Counted from the first letter of the stretch, positions 10,490-21,607 are shown. The stretch: 64,000 nt of DNA from Torreya grandis (GCA_037957365.1 JARHVA010000081.1:3428001-3492000); one strand, 5' to 3'. Numbers and translations: made by a program. The notes: a model not told the origin generated them from the letters alone.

Positions 10490-10753
10490 TTGTTGGAACC
10501 CTTGAATAAGACTATTATTAATAAAATAACAATTTACAAAAGGTTACACAGTAAGGTAGTAGAAATCATTGAGTCAAAACAATAAAGATCAAGTATAAAT
10601 GCTAGTCAATTCCCAAGAACATAACAACATTACAACAATTAAAACAAGGATACTAAGAGACTAGACATAGGTCATCACACCAAAATGAAGAGGTGGAGGA
10701 TCTTCCTTGGATGGTAGAGCATTCCAAGATAAAGGATCCACTGAGGAAGGATC
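10490..10753 (-). pseudogene. LINE H, 3' piece: end of ORF2 and 3' UTR
   Basis: On the minus strand the frame continues from the middle LINE piece (29942 and above) across the target duplication of element A, with no shift. It reads DPSSVDPLSWNALPSKEDPP, then HFGVMTYV and a stop at 10661-10663, followed by about 170 bp of A/T-rich 3' UTR. The final poly(A) is not sharply visible. The first five bases next to A (GGATC, 10749-10753) are the target duplication. The join shows that A entered a LINE, and where. Confidence 0.85.
10749..10753. repeat. Target-site duplication of A, left (GGATC)
   Basis: Matches 29942-29946 exactly. Excising A plus one copy rejoins the LINE ORF in frame (ALDP to SSVDP). 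Confidence 0.93.
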
Positions 10754-11071
10754 TATTGGTGTAGATTTTTATCCCACTAGGTTTTGTCTACACAATTTAG
10801 TCAAGCTTGTTTAAGTTTAATAAAGGTATTTAAGGAAAAATTAATCCCACATGCATGAGGATGTTGGGAATTATTTATTTTTCACCTATATGATGAACCT
10901 CCTTATGTAATTTTTGGCCAATGATGTTAATGCTTGTTAATGTAATTTATTTATTATGAAGATAAGTTTCATCCTCTTTTGAGTTATTCTTTTCAGGTTT
11001 CACTACTCCAGACAGGTTTTCTTCATGTGGTTGATCCTATTCAATAGATCTGATTGTGGCCTACTCCGACA
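10754..11071 (+). repeat. 5' LTR of A
   Basis: 318 bp. Starts TATTGGTGTAGA (TG decayed to TA) and ends TCCGACA. Aligns end to end with 29624-29941, sharing CCCACATGCATGAGGATGTT and a CTATATGATGAACC / CTATATAAGGAACC block that looks like the TATA region. Confidence 0.92.
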
Positions 11072-11083
11072 TGGTATTAGATT
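11072..11083 (+). other. Primer-binding site of A
   Basis: TGGTATTAGATT directly after the LTR-terminal CA; a decayed TGGTATCAGAGC (initiator tRNA-Met). Confidence 0.75.
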
Positions 11084-11605
11084 TTTTTTGGTAGCTAAAT
11101 GCTATTATTCCTAATGTGAAATTCAACATTCAACTTGTTTAGGTGTTTTTTCATTATTTTAGTTTTCAAGAGTTTGGTAGGATTTCTCAAAAATCTATGA
11201 AGATATATTAGATAGAGTCTTCAAATAAAAAATGGGTAGTGCCATTGGATTGATAAGGCATCAAAACCCTAGGATTGGCTATAAACATGACTTGGTTTTG
11301 TAACAGTCAAAATTTCACCATTTTTGGAGTATTTGAAGGCATTTTAAATTTTTTTTTAGATTATGCACTGTCTGGTACTCAAACTAGAAAAAGAAACTAT
11401 TAGGTTTTTCAAAATATGAAGTGGGTATTTATTAGATTTGCATAAAGATGTACATATTTTCTAAGATATGGGTTCTTCTTGCATTTTTTTGCCATTTTTA
11501 ATGATTTTTTGTAGAATTCGGGACTTTGATGATTTTTTGACTTTTTTAGGTCCTCTTTTGCATGATAACACAAGCCATAAAAATGTGTATGTTTTTGTGC
11601 CTTCA
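11084..11605 (+). other. 5' leader of element A, no readable gag
   Basis: AT-rich DNA between the primer site of A and the insertion point of B. No gag N-terminus is recognisable. CTTCA at 11601-11605 is the left duplication of B. Confidence 0.55.
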
Positions 11606-11946
11606 TAATATACCTAGGTAGGGGAATATAACATATATTTGGGGTAGAATAATAGAATGTAATAGTAGTATGAATAGTAATGTCATAGAGAAATAATCTC
11701 ACATGCAGACAATGGAATAGTAAGATAGATTAGAATAGAATAAATAGATGGGCATAAGATATTATAATACATCCAAGCAATATATATCAATTAAAACTAA
11801 ATGCTCTGATAAGGAGGTAGCCCCCTCGAAGTCAAAAGTGATTGTAGAGTTATTCCTTCATGCCAAAAAGGAATATTATATTTTGTAATCAATAAATGCA
11901 ATTATTTTCTATTTGAGCATAGAGGTTCCTCATAAAATTTCATAAC
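11606..11946 (+). repeat. 5' LTR of B
   Basis: Aligns with 25231-25566 from TAATATACCTAGGTAGGG (start TG decayed to TA) through TTGGGGTAGAATA, AATGCTCTGATAAGGAG and TATTTTGTAATCAAT to CATAAC. Only about 340 bp. Confidence 0.85.
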
Positions 11947-11949
11947 GTT

Positions 11950-11961
11950 TGGTATCATAAC
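11950..11961 (+). other. Primer-binding site of B
   Basis: TGGTATCATAAC, a decayed initiator tRNA-Met primer site three bases after the LTR. Confidence 0.65.
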
Positions 11962-12467
11962 TCTTTCTAGAGCCATTTCTGTATTATTATTTTTTTGTAG
12001 GAGGTTGTGCAAGTAGGAGTTTTGTTCATTGTATGCTCTCACATTGTCTTAACGAGATCCTAGTGATCAGAAAGTGGATAGAGTGGGAGATTATAATTGT
12101 AAAAGTACACATTGGTATTGTGAAGTTGGTTGGATCTACTATTTAATTGCAATTTCAAGTGCATATTTATGTATTTACTCTTAAAAAATTGATTGTTATT
12201 TTACATATGGTTTGCTAATGGTAAATAATCATGCCAATTTTTTTAGTTTTGTACATCTCATTTCCATATTTCTATAAAAGTTTAAACTTTTTGATTTCAT
12301 TTAGTATTGTGAAATTTATCTCTCTTTTAGTAACCGTTGTTAAAAAAAATTGACTGTTCTTCTACATGTTGCTCTCAAATGGGAAAAAATTGCACCAAAA
12401 GTTTTATGAATTTTGTGCGACTTTATTTCATCTTTCTAGAACAATTTGTAGTTTTTAATTTCATTAA
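11962..12467 (+). other. Internal B sequence left of C
   Basis: No ORF of note. Its last five bases (ATTAA, 12463-12467) are the left target duplication of C. Confidence 0.5.
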
Positions 12468-12616
12468 TGTTGTACCCAAAAAATGTCATTCATTTTTGGG
12501 ACAACATTTAAGCTATTTTGGTCCTGCAAGACAAAATTATCTCTTCCCATTTCAAAAAGTTGTTCTAAAATTTCAAAATCGAGAATTATTCAAGCTTTTC
12601 AGTCAAAGGGCTAACA

Positions 12617-13118
12617 GGTTCATCAGGTTCAAAGGCTTCTACATGTGAGTTCAATTAAAAGAACTAGTTTCTAACACTTAGTTATTTTCAGGACTGGTTC
12701 AACACCTTGGTTCAACCAAAACAATCTATTGGCAAGCTTCTATGCAATGTTTGCACCATTGAACCATTGAACCATTTTTAGTTCAAAGGTTCAATGGGTT
12801 CAAAGGTTCAATGACATCATCAGGTTTCAAGAATTAAGCACTTTTTTCATAGGTTCAAAGTTCAATCGCTTCAAGTTCAACAGCTTCAAGACACTTATCA
12901 AAGAGAAGAAGGCTTAAAGAATGAACCATTGAACCACTCAGGTTCAAAGGTTCAAAGGTTCAATGGGTTCAAAGGTTCAAAAGGTTCAACGACAGTTGGT
13001 TTAACATGGTTTGTTTCAAAGAGCTTGGTTCAAGAGGTCAATTGAACAAATAGAAGCGAAAGAATGAACCGTTGAACCAAAATTGGTTCAATCGGTCGGT
13101 TCAAGTGGTAGGTTCAAA
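12617..13118. repeat. GGTTCAA array, both orientations, in the C LTR
   Basis: More than twenty copies of GGTTCAA or TTGAACC in 500 bp, partly head-to-tail every 8-10 bp (about 12780-12810 and 12950-12985) and partly inverted pairs. Matched at about 21762-22235 in the 3' LTR. GGTTCAA is the core of the RNA polymerase III B box, but no A box or tRNA-like fold accompanies it. Confidence 0.85.
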
Positions 13119-13232
13119 GGAGTACCCCAAAATTCAAAGAGACAAGTGCCCTTACAGAGGGAATTTCTGTGGTAAAAGTGACTAAGGCAAGAAAAGCTCA
13201 AAATAAAATCCTGACAGAGCCTAGTGGATGCT

Positions 13233-14310
13233 GCCAAGTGTCGTCTATTCAGTCCCACTTTAATTTGTTTCTAAGAGCTGCGGAAGTTGCCACCTGTCCC
13301 TTGTAAGAGAAGCAAAATGCGACAAATGTCTGCATTTGCATGAATCTAAAATGAGTCCCAAGTATATCTACAATGTTTCTAAAGATTAGTAGAAGCCACC
13401 AAGTGTCATCTTTTATGGGACACTCAAAAGGCATCCAAAGCCTCTACAAGTTAAGTGGATGCTGCCATGTGTTCTCGCCTATTTCACAATGGATGTTGCT
13501 ATGTGTCACCTGTTGAGATCAACAAAAATTGACTAAAGCAAAATCAAAGGACAAAAAACCCTTTCGGAGGACACTTGGAAACCAAAGTCGACCGTTGCAA
13601 AAATCCAAAAGGTCACTTTAGATCTTAAACAACCCTTGTGGAGGGTAGGTGAAGGACAAACAAACCAATTCAAAGCCCAAATGAGCAAAGGCAGATACAA
13701 AGAATTCCTTCAAAAAAGTTCCTGTGTCAAAGTTGTAAAGAAACTATTCCTTTAGATAAATTGTTTGAAAGAATTCCTTCAGACTTTTTATCTGAAGGAA
13801 AAAGTCCCCTAAAACATAAAACCCACCAAGTTGCCACGTGTCCCTTATCAAAATGCAACGAAAGTAGACACATGTCATCTACTGAGACATAGTTTCAAAG
13901 CAGCAGAATGTGCCATCCATCATCTTCAAAAATCTATGGAGATCACCACGTGTCATCTTCTACATGAATCTAAAATGAGTCCTGAAGACTTTCAAAAGAG
14001 AAGCTAAAGCTTAGCGAAAGCTGCCACGTGTTGACACCTACAATTTCTCCCATTGGTTTCTTTATTTAGTAAGGATTGTGGTAGACCCCCAGTAAGCTAA
14101 TAAAATAAATGGATGCTGCCAAGTGTCCTCGCCTATTTTGCAACAGAACCTGCCATGTGTCAATTATTGAAACTAGTAGAAAGTGATCAAAGAATAGAGG
14201 ATCGAATTGAACCAATGACCTGATTCAATAGCCAGAAAAGGAGGAAAGATGAAGGACCAAAAACATTCACGCATAAGATATGTTTCTAGAAGCAGACTGC
14301 CAGGTGGACA
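13233..14310 (+). promoter_or_regulatory. Dispersed G-box-like array (GCCACGTGTC) in the U3 of C
   Basis: About twelve copies of a GCCAMGTGTCNTC-like motif begin near 13233, 13290, 13398, 13464, 13497, 13833, 13867, 13945, 14033, 14118, 14152 and 14299. Three contain CACGTG (13835, 13947, 14035). ACGTGTC is the core bound by plant bZIP/bHLH factors in ABA- and light-responsive promoters. The array lies upstream of the TATA box and is repeated in the 3' LTR. Confidence 0.7.
13776..13798. repeat. Small inverted repeat in the C LTR
   Basis: CCTTCAGA, seven-base loop, TCTGAAGG. In the 3' LTR a neighbouring perfect 9-bp inverted repeat, TTCAGACAAATTGTCTGAA (22857-22875), is still intact, while its 5' LTR counterpart has decayed. 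Confidence 0.7.
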
Positions 14311-14456
14311 TTGGATGATACAAACATTCAATGCTGTGACCCATTTCTCTGCATTGAGAAAAGCAAATGGGAAAATATGCTTGATTATAGCATATCTTCT
14401 TGATAGAATTTAATACAACATGATGTGTTATTGCTCCCAAGTCTTTCTTGGAGGGC

Positions 14457-14463
14457 TATATAT
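14457..14463 (+). promoter_or_regulatory. TATA box of the C LTR
   Basis: GGGCTATATATTGG, identical in the 3' LTR (23566-23572), downstream of the G-box-like array. A start site about 30 bp downstream would give a long R/U5. Confidence 0.7.
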
Positions 14464-15265
14464 TGGACTCTCTTGTATCATTGTATGGGATCTCTCTCTC
14501 AATTACCAGAAACAAAACTCTACCCAAATTAAAAGGCATTATTGAGACTTTGAGCTCAGATTATTCATCATATTTCTTTGTTTGAATCAGAAAATAAGTT
14601 ACTTTTAAAGTTTGTGTTGTTATAGCTTGTATCATTCTAGGAGATTGTTCTTATGTCTATTTCATAAATGTATTCTTGTTTATGCAATTTAATAATCAGA
14701 GCTAGTAGAGGTGACAAAGAAGGTGTCCTTAAGCCAATTACTTTTAGACTTTATGCTATCATAGTTGTCTTTAATGTGTGTTTACTCTCTATTTCTGTGT
14801 AAAAAATCTTGGGATGACTTTATGCCCTCATTGTTCTTTGTATTTCACTCTTTGGTAGTTGAGGTGGAGACTTTGTGCCTCATTTCATCCTATTGTGTTA
14901 CTATACCCTGTTAAAATTACTTATCTTCACTAGAAAGATTCCTTTTGTCTGTTGAACAACACTTCTGAAAGAAGAGGAGTGTCTTCTATCATTTCATCAA
15001 GATTTCTCCTTTGATTCATGCACCTCATCTCTGAAAAAAGAGAGATGGATGATTTATCCTACCCTTGAGTGTTATTTTCATTTTATGTATATATTATATA
15101 GTTCTTGCATATCTACAGAGAACCTCCCCTTGATGAGAAGAGAGATTAGTCCCCTTTTGATGTGGTAAACCTACACATTTGGCTGACCAATCTTCTTGCT
15201 ATGGTTGATCAGACCTATTTTGTTTATCAGTACGTTGATTGACAAAATATTCACCCAATAGTTTT

Positions 15266-15285
15266 TGGTGACTCTGCTAGGAATC
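15266..15285 (+). other. Primer-binding site of C (tRNA-Arg-like)
   Basis: TGGTGACTCTGCTAGGAATC, five bases after the LTR. It matches the complement of a plant tRNA-Arg 3' end (TGGCGACTCC...GGGGATCG) apart from transitions. tRNA-Arg priming is described for Ogre-type elements. Confidence 0.7.
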
Positions 15286-15493
15286 GAATGTGCATTCTGA
15301 AGCCTTAAGTTTTAGATTGAAGCAGTCCCTACCCTTATTCATTATAGACTCTGGTGACTCCACTCTATTTATGTGTCTTACCCATTATCATTATAGCCTT
15401 ACCATCTCCCACCACCTTCACATCAACTAGGAAAGAAAGCACAGTTTAAAGCCTCAAGCTTTAAGCTAAATCAAGGTCAATTCTTTTCCATTT

Positions 15494-16925
15494 TTGTTTC
15501 AAAACCTGGCAGATTTAAAGTATACACGAAGCCAAAGGGATAAAGGTATTATTGACCCTGTATTTGAGTTGGTACAACAAAGTAATTTTGATTTGTCTCC
15601 TCACCATCTCGTCTCCAATGAATTAAGAGTTTTCCTCCTACTAAAGTTAGGTCTCCATTACCAAGTGAAGCATATACTTCTACTGTTAATAAAGCTTTGC
15701 CAATAATTACCCCCCTAAGATTTGTTATTCCTCCTTTTCATAGTCATACAATGGTAGTTCAAGGCCCCTGGGGTAATTCTTTTGGTCCTCATCTTACTCC
15801 ACCTCTACATGAGCTCCCATGAAGTTCAAGGAAGAATTTATCCAAATTGTATGGTGATGGGAGACTTCATCCTAATGAACACATTGCATCCTGCAACATA
15901 GCCTGTGGTGTAATTGGAGTTGAATTTGAGGATGTGAAAGTCACGCTATTTGTAGAAACATTACAAAATTCTACTGCAGATTGGTTTTACCATCTACAGG
16001 CTTGATCAGTAACTAACTGGAAAACCCTCAAAGCTAAGTTTGAAGCCAGATTCAAGCCTGTAGAAGATGCACATGCTCTTTTGGCTCAGCTTACACAGAT
16101 GAAGAAAGAGCCTCATGAACCAATGAGGGACTTCATAGCCAAGTTTGACAAACTAAGAAACAAGATTTCTATAATTTCTTGACCTACAGCTGAGAATCTC
16201 AAATGTTTCTTCATTAATTATCAGTTACCTTAAGTGAGTTTCTTTTTGAGACATGCTGGTCAAATAGACCTTGCTGCAGCTCAAGATTTGGCCATTAAGG
16301 TAGAAGATGATCTCATCTTGGCAGGGAAGATAAGAAGAGATCTAAATAGAAATAGATCCTCATTATCTTCTGAATATCCATCTATAGACACCACTGATCC
16401 AATGTTGTAGATGTTAGCAAATGAGTTGCTTGCTCTCAAAAAGTAAATGGCACAAGGAATGTATTCTACCACTTCATAAAAAGATATGCCAAAGAGAACA
16501 TTTCCAAATTAGTCGTATCAAGGCAATGCTGTTAGGAATCAAGGGCAGCCAAATTGTCTTCCTCCCCCATAAGGGAAACTTGCTATTGAAGCACCCACAA
16601 CTAATTCAGCAGTGGGATATCTTGAAGCAGAATTGAATTTCTTTTTTTAGCCTGAATTGAGTCAAAAAAATGATGCTGATCTCCTTGTAGAAAACCAAGA
16701 AGAATCAGCTGGCGACTCCAACATTGGTTTCTTGAACTACCAGGATGAACCCAAAAGTAAAGGAGAAGCTTTTGATGGATCATACGCAGTGTTTACCAGG
16801 TCTAAGAACTAATCAGCCTAGCAAGCTAATAAAGAGAAAATAGAAGAACAACTTCAACCAACAATTTCAATTGCTAAACGTGAAACCTCTCTACCTTTCC
16901 AGCCAAAGGACCTGATGATCACCAA
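15494..16925 (+). pseudogene. Gag of element C
   Basis: The retrotrans_gag core is clear at about 15900-16200: FEDVKVTLFVETLQNSTADW, then FEARFKPVEDAHALLAQLTQ and EPMRDFIAKFDKLRNKI, in the order and spacing of Ty3/gypsy capsid proteins. A C-terminal stretch to about 16920 holds SYAVFTRSKN and low-complexity linkers. No CCHC knuckle is obvious. Several stops interrupt it, at codons that look like former Gln or Trp. Gag would form the capsid around the element RNA. Confidence 0.85.
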
Positions 16926-17300
16926 AAAGGTAAGTACATCAATTTTATTTTCACCTTTAACTTCAATTTCATAAATCAGTCCTTCCCCCTTTACAAACTA
17001 GAAGGTTGAATTACATTCCTATGTTCTTAGTCTGATCTAGTCATTTGACATAATTGATCATGTCAAGAAAATCAAAATTCAAATGACTGAGTTTGAATAT
17101 TTACAATCCAATCTTGAGCAGTTGGATAGGTTAGTTGAGTGTGTGAAGAATAAGGCTGTCCCTGTAGGACAAGAGGCTAAGAAAATAACTCCTAATTTCC
17201 CAAAAAACATGCCTATTCCAAATAATTTTATCATTACTCCTCTAGCTACTCCTGAGAAAATAGAACCTTTCTATGTTCCCTATTGATAAATGGTCACAAG

Positions 17301-17560
17301 ATGAGTAACTACATCATAGACTCAGGTGCATCTGACAATGTCATGCCTGCCAAAGTAGCAGAATCTCTTAATCTCACACTGACCAAGACATTTGATAGAT
17401 GTTTTTCCATGGAGAACAAATAAGTACCTCTGCTGGGACAAATCAAAGATGCCCAATTTGCATTTGTATCATTTTTAAACAAAAGAATCAAGATGATAGT
17501 TCTAGTGGCTGATGTTTTAGCCTCATACGACATTTTACTAGGGTAAATTTTTTGTAAAGA
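17301..17560 (+). pseudogene. Aspartic protease of element C
   Basis: The frame reads NYIIDSGASDNVMPAKVAES, with the catalytic Asp-Ser-Gly motif intact (codons 17319-17330), followed after about 60 residues by VLADVLASYDILLG, the second conserved hydrophobic block. Two in-frame stops (near 17422 and 17545) have replaced likely Gln codons. The same frame continues through the following linker and RNase H, as in a polyprotein. It would cleave the Gag-Pol precursor. Confidence 0.85.
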
Positions 17561-17879
17561 TGTTGGAGGAGAATTGAGTATGGACCTATCTGAAGCAAGA
17601 ATCCCTATCAAAGGCATCATGCAGAGGCTACTTCTGGAAAAGGAATCAAAATATATTATCACTCAGACATCAGCCCCTGAAGCTCAAATTTTATTTGAGT
17701 CTTTAGGCATGGGTAACTATTTTTTATCTACAGATGAAGTTCATGAAGCATCTGATAAAGTTTTTGAAAGTGTCAATCTTGAAATTAGTTCAACTGGAAC
17801 AACAAAAGAATTGGTAGGTTGCAATATAGATGGAGAAAGATCTTCCCTCTCTAATGAAGGAAAATCTAAAGAAAAATCA

Positions 17880-18280
17880 GTGTGTGATGAGGTATGGACT
17901 TTGGAATTCGATGGTAGCTGCTCCTCTACTAGTTTAGGAGCTAAAATTGTGTTGATATCTCCTTAAAGAGATATTTTCCCTTACTCTTATAAGTTATAAT
18001 TTAGCAAAACCAATAACAGAGTTGAATATGAATCTCTTTTGCTTGGATTGAAGGCTGCTCAAGACAAAGGTATCAAGCTCCTTCATGCCAAAGGAGATGC
18101 TGAACTAGTGGTTTGTCAGTTGAGAAAACTATACCAAACCAAGAATGAAAGATTGCACCATTATCACAACCTAGTCTGGGACTAAATTGAAAGCTTTGAT
18201 GCTTTCAACATCTCTACCATACCTAAAGAATCTAATGACTGAGCTAATGCACTTGCTATTTTAGCAACTCTCTTAATTCC
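17880..18280 (+). pseudogene. Archaeal-type RNase H domain of element C, upstream of RT
   Basis: EVWTLEFDGSCSSTSLGAKI (first Asp at 17910), NNRVEYESLLLGLKAAQDKG (Glu), HAKGDAELVVCQL (second Asp), YQTKNERLHHYHNLVWD and FNISTIPKESND are the conserved blocks of the second RNase H of Tat-group gypsy elements, related to plant cellular RNase H-like proteins. The last conserved Asp (ADALA) reads ANALA and is probably lost. It precedes RT in the same frame as the protease, not following the RT-linked RNase H. Three stops break it. Confidence 0.85.
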
Positions 18281-18626
18281 TCACTTAGACTTCATAGGAA
18301 ACAAGTACACCATTGAGCTAGTCTTTAGACCAAGTGTGCCTGACAATGCTGATCATTGGCAAGTATTCAATGATGATCACCAAATCATTGCCTTCCTAGA
18401 ATGAAAAGACAGTGTTGAACAACTACATTTTAAAGGTAGTGAGCCCCAAAAGTGTGAACTAGCCCTTGATTTAAGTCTAGATGCAAAGGAAGAATTCTTA
18501 CAACTCAAAGGGAATAAAATTCTTAAAATCTTGGTTTTCCTTGAGAAACTATTTGACAAGCATGACAGATTCATCAAATAGCAGCAAATAGATTCAAACT
18601 CCTCTCAGGGATTTGATCAAATAAAT

Positions 18627-19660
18627 TTGATTACTAAAGAAAATATCAAGATGGTTAACATTGGTAAGTGCTGCACTCAAAAAGAAAAGTTCAAGTTCAT
18701 TGATTTACTCTGCCAATACATGGACGTCTTAGCATACTCTTATGATGACCTAAGTCTTTTAAGCTTGATAAAATATGCCATGACATTCCTCTCAAGGCTG
18801 ACTCAGTGCCTCATAATCAAAAATACAGATAGTACAATCCAAAGATATCATGTACTATTCTATCTGAGATACAAAAAATGTTAAATGCTAGAATTATTTT
18901 CCCAATCCATCATTCCACATGGATTGCAAACATAGTGCCTGTAAGGAAGAAGAATGGCAAAATTTGCATTTGTGTCAATTTTAGGAATCTAAATCAGTCA
19001 TATTTAAAGGATAAATATCCATTGCTAATCATGGATCAAGTGCTTCAAATAGTGATAGGTTCGGAGATGTTATCAATGCTAAATGGCTTCTCAAGATACA
19101 ATCAAGTTACAGTTGGTGAAGCAGACCAATATAAGACTGCATTCACCACACTTTGGGGAACATTTGCATATAGAAGGATACCTTTTGGCTTGATAAATAC
19201 TAGCACCACATTTTAGAGAGAAATGGACCTTGATTTCAAGGATGAGATAGGTAAGTTCATTGTGGTATACTTTGATGACTTGATCGTCTTTTCAAAGAAT
19301 TGTTCTAATCATACACACCACTTGCAACAAGTGCTAGAGTGCTGCCACCAGAATGGCATTTATTTGAACCCTAAGAAGTCTATTTTTAGAGTAACAGAGG
19401 GGAAATTTCTTAGACACATTGTGTCCAAAGAAGGCATAAAGATTGACTTAGACAGAGTTAAATCTATTCAAGAACTTACCTTACCTACAAGTAAAAATGT
19501 TGTTCACTCTTTCTTCAGAAAGGTGAATTTCTTACAAAGGTTCATCCCTAAATTTATTGAGAAGACTCGACACATTATAAACATGATGAAAGAGAAATCC
19601 ACCTTCAGTTGGACTAAAGAAGGTAAGTCAGCATTTGAGGATATCAAAATTGACATTGCC
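18627..19660 (+). pseudogene. Reverse transcriptase of element C
   Basis: Three consecutive frames read as Ty3/gypsy RT. The upstream segment has KEKFKFIDLLCQYMDVLAYS. The fingers/palm reads STWIANIVPVRKKNGKICIC, then VNFRNLNQSYLKDKYPLLIM, TAFTTLWGTFAYRRIPFGL, and the active site KFIVVYFDDLIVFSKN with YFDD intact (about 19252-19290). The thumb/connection has LNPKKSIFRVTEGKFLRHIV. A frameshift near 18870-18880 and a TAG in place of Gln at 19214-19216 are the main breaks. Confidence 0.93.
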
Positions 19661-19978
19661 CATGCCCCAACTCTAGTTTGTCCAGACTACAACAAAGAGT
19701 TCATCATATACAGTTATGCTTCTGAACATATGCTTTCAAAAATTTTGGTTCAACAAGATAAAGAAGGTATGAAATCTTCTATTTCTTTCATGAGTTGTCC
19801 TCTCAAAGCTCATGAACTGAAGTATTTGAACATAGAGAAGCACGCTTATGCAGTGGTGAAAGCAGTCAAATATTTCCGCTTCTATATCTTGAATTTACAC
19901 ACTACTGCTTTGGTTCTTGACACTACAGTCAAGTCCATATTAACTCAGAAAGAGTTTGGGACTAAAAGAGGCAATTAG
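19661..19978 (+). pseudogene. RT-linked RNase H of element C
   Basis: Continues the RT frame: TLVCPDYNKEFIIYSYASEH (the catalytic Asp of YxDAS reads Ser), then SCPLKAHELKYLNIEKHAYA with the conserved Glu, and AVKYFRFYILNLHTTALVL, ending at a stop near 19976. Standard position after gypsy RT. With the upstream archaeal-type domain this makes two RNase H domains in one element. Confidence 0.85.
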
Positions 19979-20109
19979 ATTGAAAATATCTAAGAGTTTG
20001 ATCTAGACATCAAACCAACAAAGCTGGTAATGGGAAAAGGTCTATGCTAATTAATTACTGATAATAAGCCAAAAGAAATAAAGCATAAAAAAGCAGAGGT
20101 GGAAGACAC

Positions 20110-21400
20110 ACCAACAGTCCTCTTTGTCTCCACTACCAACAAGTGGTATTCAGGTATTGCTCATTTTCTTACTTATGGTGAATGTCCTGCTCACTTATCT
20201 TACAAAGAAAGGAGGACTATCAAGTTGAAAGCTACCAATTTTGTCCTTTGAGATAACGACTTGTACAAGAGAAGCCTAGATGGAGTATTCCTTCACTGTG
20301 TAGACAAAGAGAAGCAAAGCCAACTTTTGAAATCCTTCTACAATCTAGCCTATGGAGGAAATTTTTTTGCTCTTGTGATTGCCCAAAAGATTCTGTGAGC
20401 TAGGTATTACTAGCCAACTCTTTTCCAAGATGCATATAAGTGGGTGAGAAAATGTGAACTCTACCAACAATTTATTGGAAGACCCAATTAGCTGCCCTAC
20501 CTCTCAAGCCAGTGGTCATAGAGGAACCATTCAAACAATGGAAAATTGATTTTATTGGAGCTATAAACCCATCTTCAAGTGCTAGACATGATTATGTCCT
20601 TACAACAACTGACTATTTCACCAAGTGGGTAGAAGCTATCCCAACCAAACATGCCACTTCAGAAGTTGTGTGCAATTTCATCAAGGAGAATATTATTTCC
20701 AGGTTTGGATTACCAACTAAGATTGTTACTGACAACGTAGCTTGTTTCACTTCCTAGGAGATTACACAATTCTATTTTTATTATGGGATTACACTCTCCC
20801 ATTCTTCTAATTACTTTCCATAAGGGAATGGACAAGCTGAATCAAGCAATAAGAACCTGGTGACCATCATCAAAAAGCTGGCAGATGACAATCAAAGGAC
20901 ATGGCATAAAGTATTGTTTGATTCTCTATGGGCAGACATAATCACACCAAAGAGGGTGATTGGTATGTCTCCTTTCCAACTTATTTATGATATCAATGTT
21001 GAGATACCAATCACCTTGGAATTGCTATCCTTGAAATTGGCTAAAGCAATTGAAGATCAGACTTATGAAAGCCCCCTTGATAAGAGAATCATGTGCCTGA
21101 CTAAGTTGATTGAACAAAGAACTATGGTGGTAGACCAAATTTCTGCCCATCAAAGCCTGGTAAAGAAACTCTTTGACTAGAAGGCAAAAAACCATGATTT
21201 CCAAGTTGGAGATCAAGTCATGTTGTGGGACAAAAGGAGAGAACCAAAAGGGATGCATGGAAAGTTTGACTCCCTTTGGAGAGGTCCATTTATTATTCAT
21301 CAGCACAATGGTGAAAATAGCTTCCTACTAAAGTATCAAGATGGCACACTCTTTTCTTTGTCTCACAATGGACATCATCTGAAACACTTCAATTCTTGAA
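20110..21400 (+). pseudogene. Integrase of element C
   Basis: Integrase core: QWKIDFIGAINPSSSARHDY (first Asp), TTTDYFTKWVEAIPTKHATS, RFGLPTKIVTDNVACF (second Asp), NGQAESSNKNLV (Glu), so the DDE triad survives. Upstream the HHCC zinc finger (about 20310-20490) has lost a His and the second Cys of CxxC. Downstream, FQVGDQVMLWDKRREPKGMH and KFDSLWRGPFIIHQHN are the usual C-terminal DNA-binding region. Stops near 20755 and 21178. No chromodomain, as expected for Tat elements. Confidence 0.92.
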
Positions 21401-21607
21401 GTATCAGATCATTTTTATCTGTACATATGTATATTTGTATAGTTTTTAGTTCCATTTTGTTTTGTTTGTTTTCTTTTTTGAAGCCTTTTTTTTTCTGGGT
21501 AACATGAATCTGTAGCCCAATGGTACACATGAAGACACTAGAAATTTTGAATTCTACTCCCTTCAATTCTTTTTACAATTGATAGAAGTTCCCCAACTGG
21601 AGCCAGC
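21401..21607 (+). other. 3' untranslated region of C
   Basis: T-rich and noncoding; a convincing polypurine tract is not visible before the 3' LTR (ACTGGAGCCAGC is adjacent). Confidence 0.5.

Larger units (their letters stand above)
12468..15260 (+). repeat. 5' LTR of C
   Basis: 2793 bp, TGTTGTACCC to CACCCAATA (CA decayed to TA). Contains a GGTTCAA array, a G-box-like array, a hairpin cluster, a TATA box near 14457 and a roughly 800-bp transcribed R/U5 region. The annotated short ORFs inside it are not genes. Confidence 0.95.

Noticed and set aside
12337..12648. Plus-strand 103-codon ORF
   Set aside because: Crosses the boundary between element B and the LTR of C; the related frame in the 3' LTR (21579-21854) shows it is just LTR sequence.
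12780..13000. Possible tRNA genes or SINE from GGTTCAA B-box-like motifs
   Set aside because: No A box at the required spacing and no cloverleaf; the motifs form an array.
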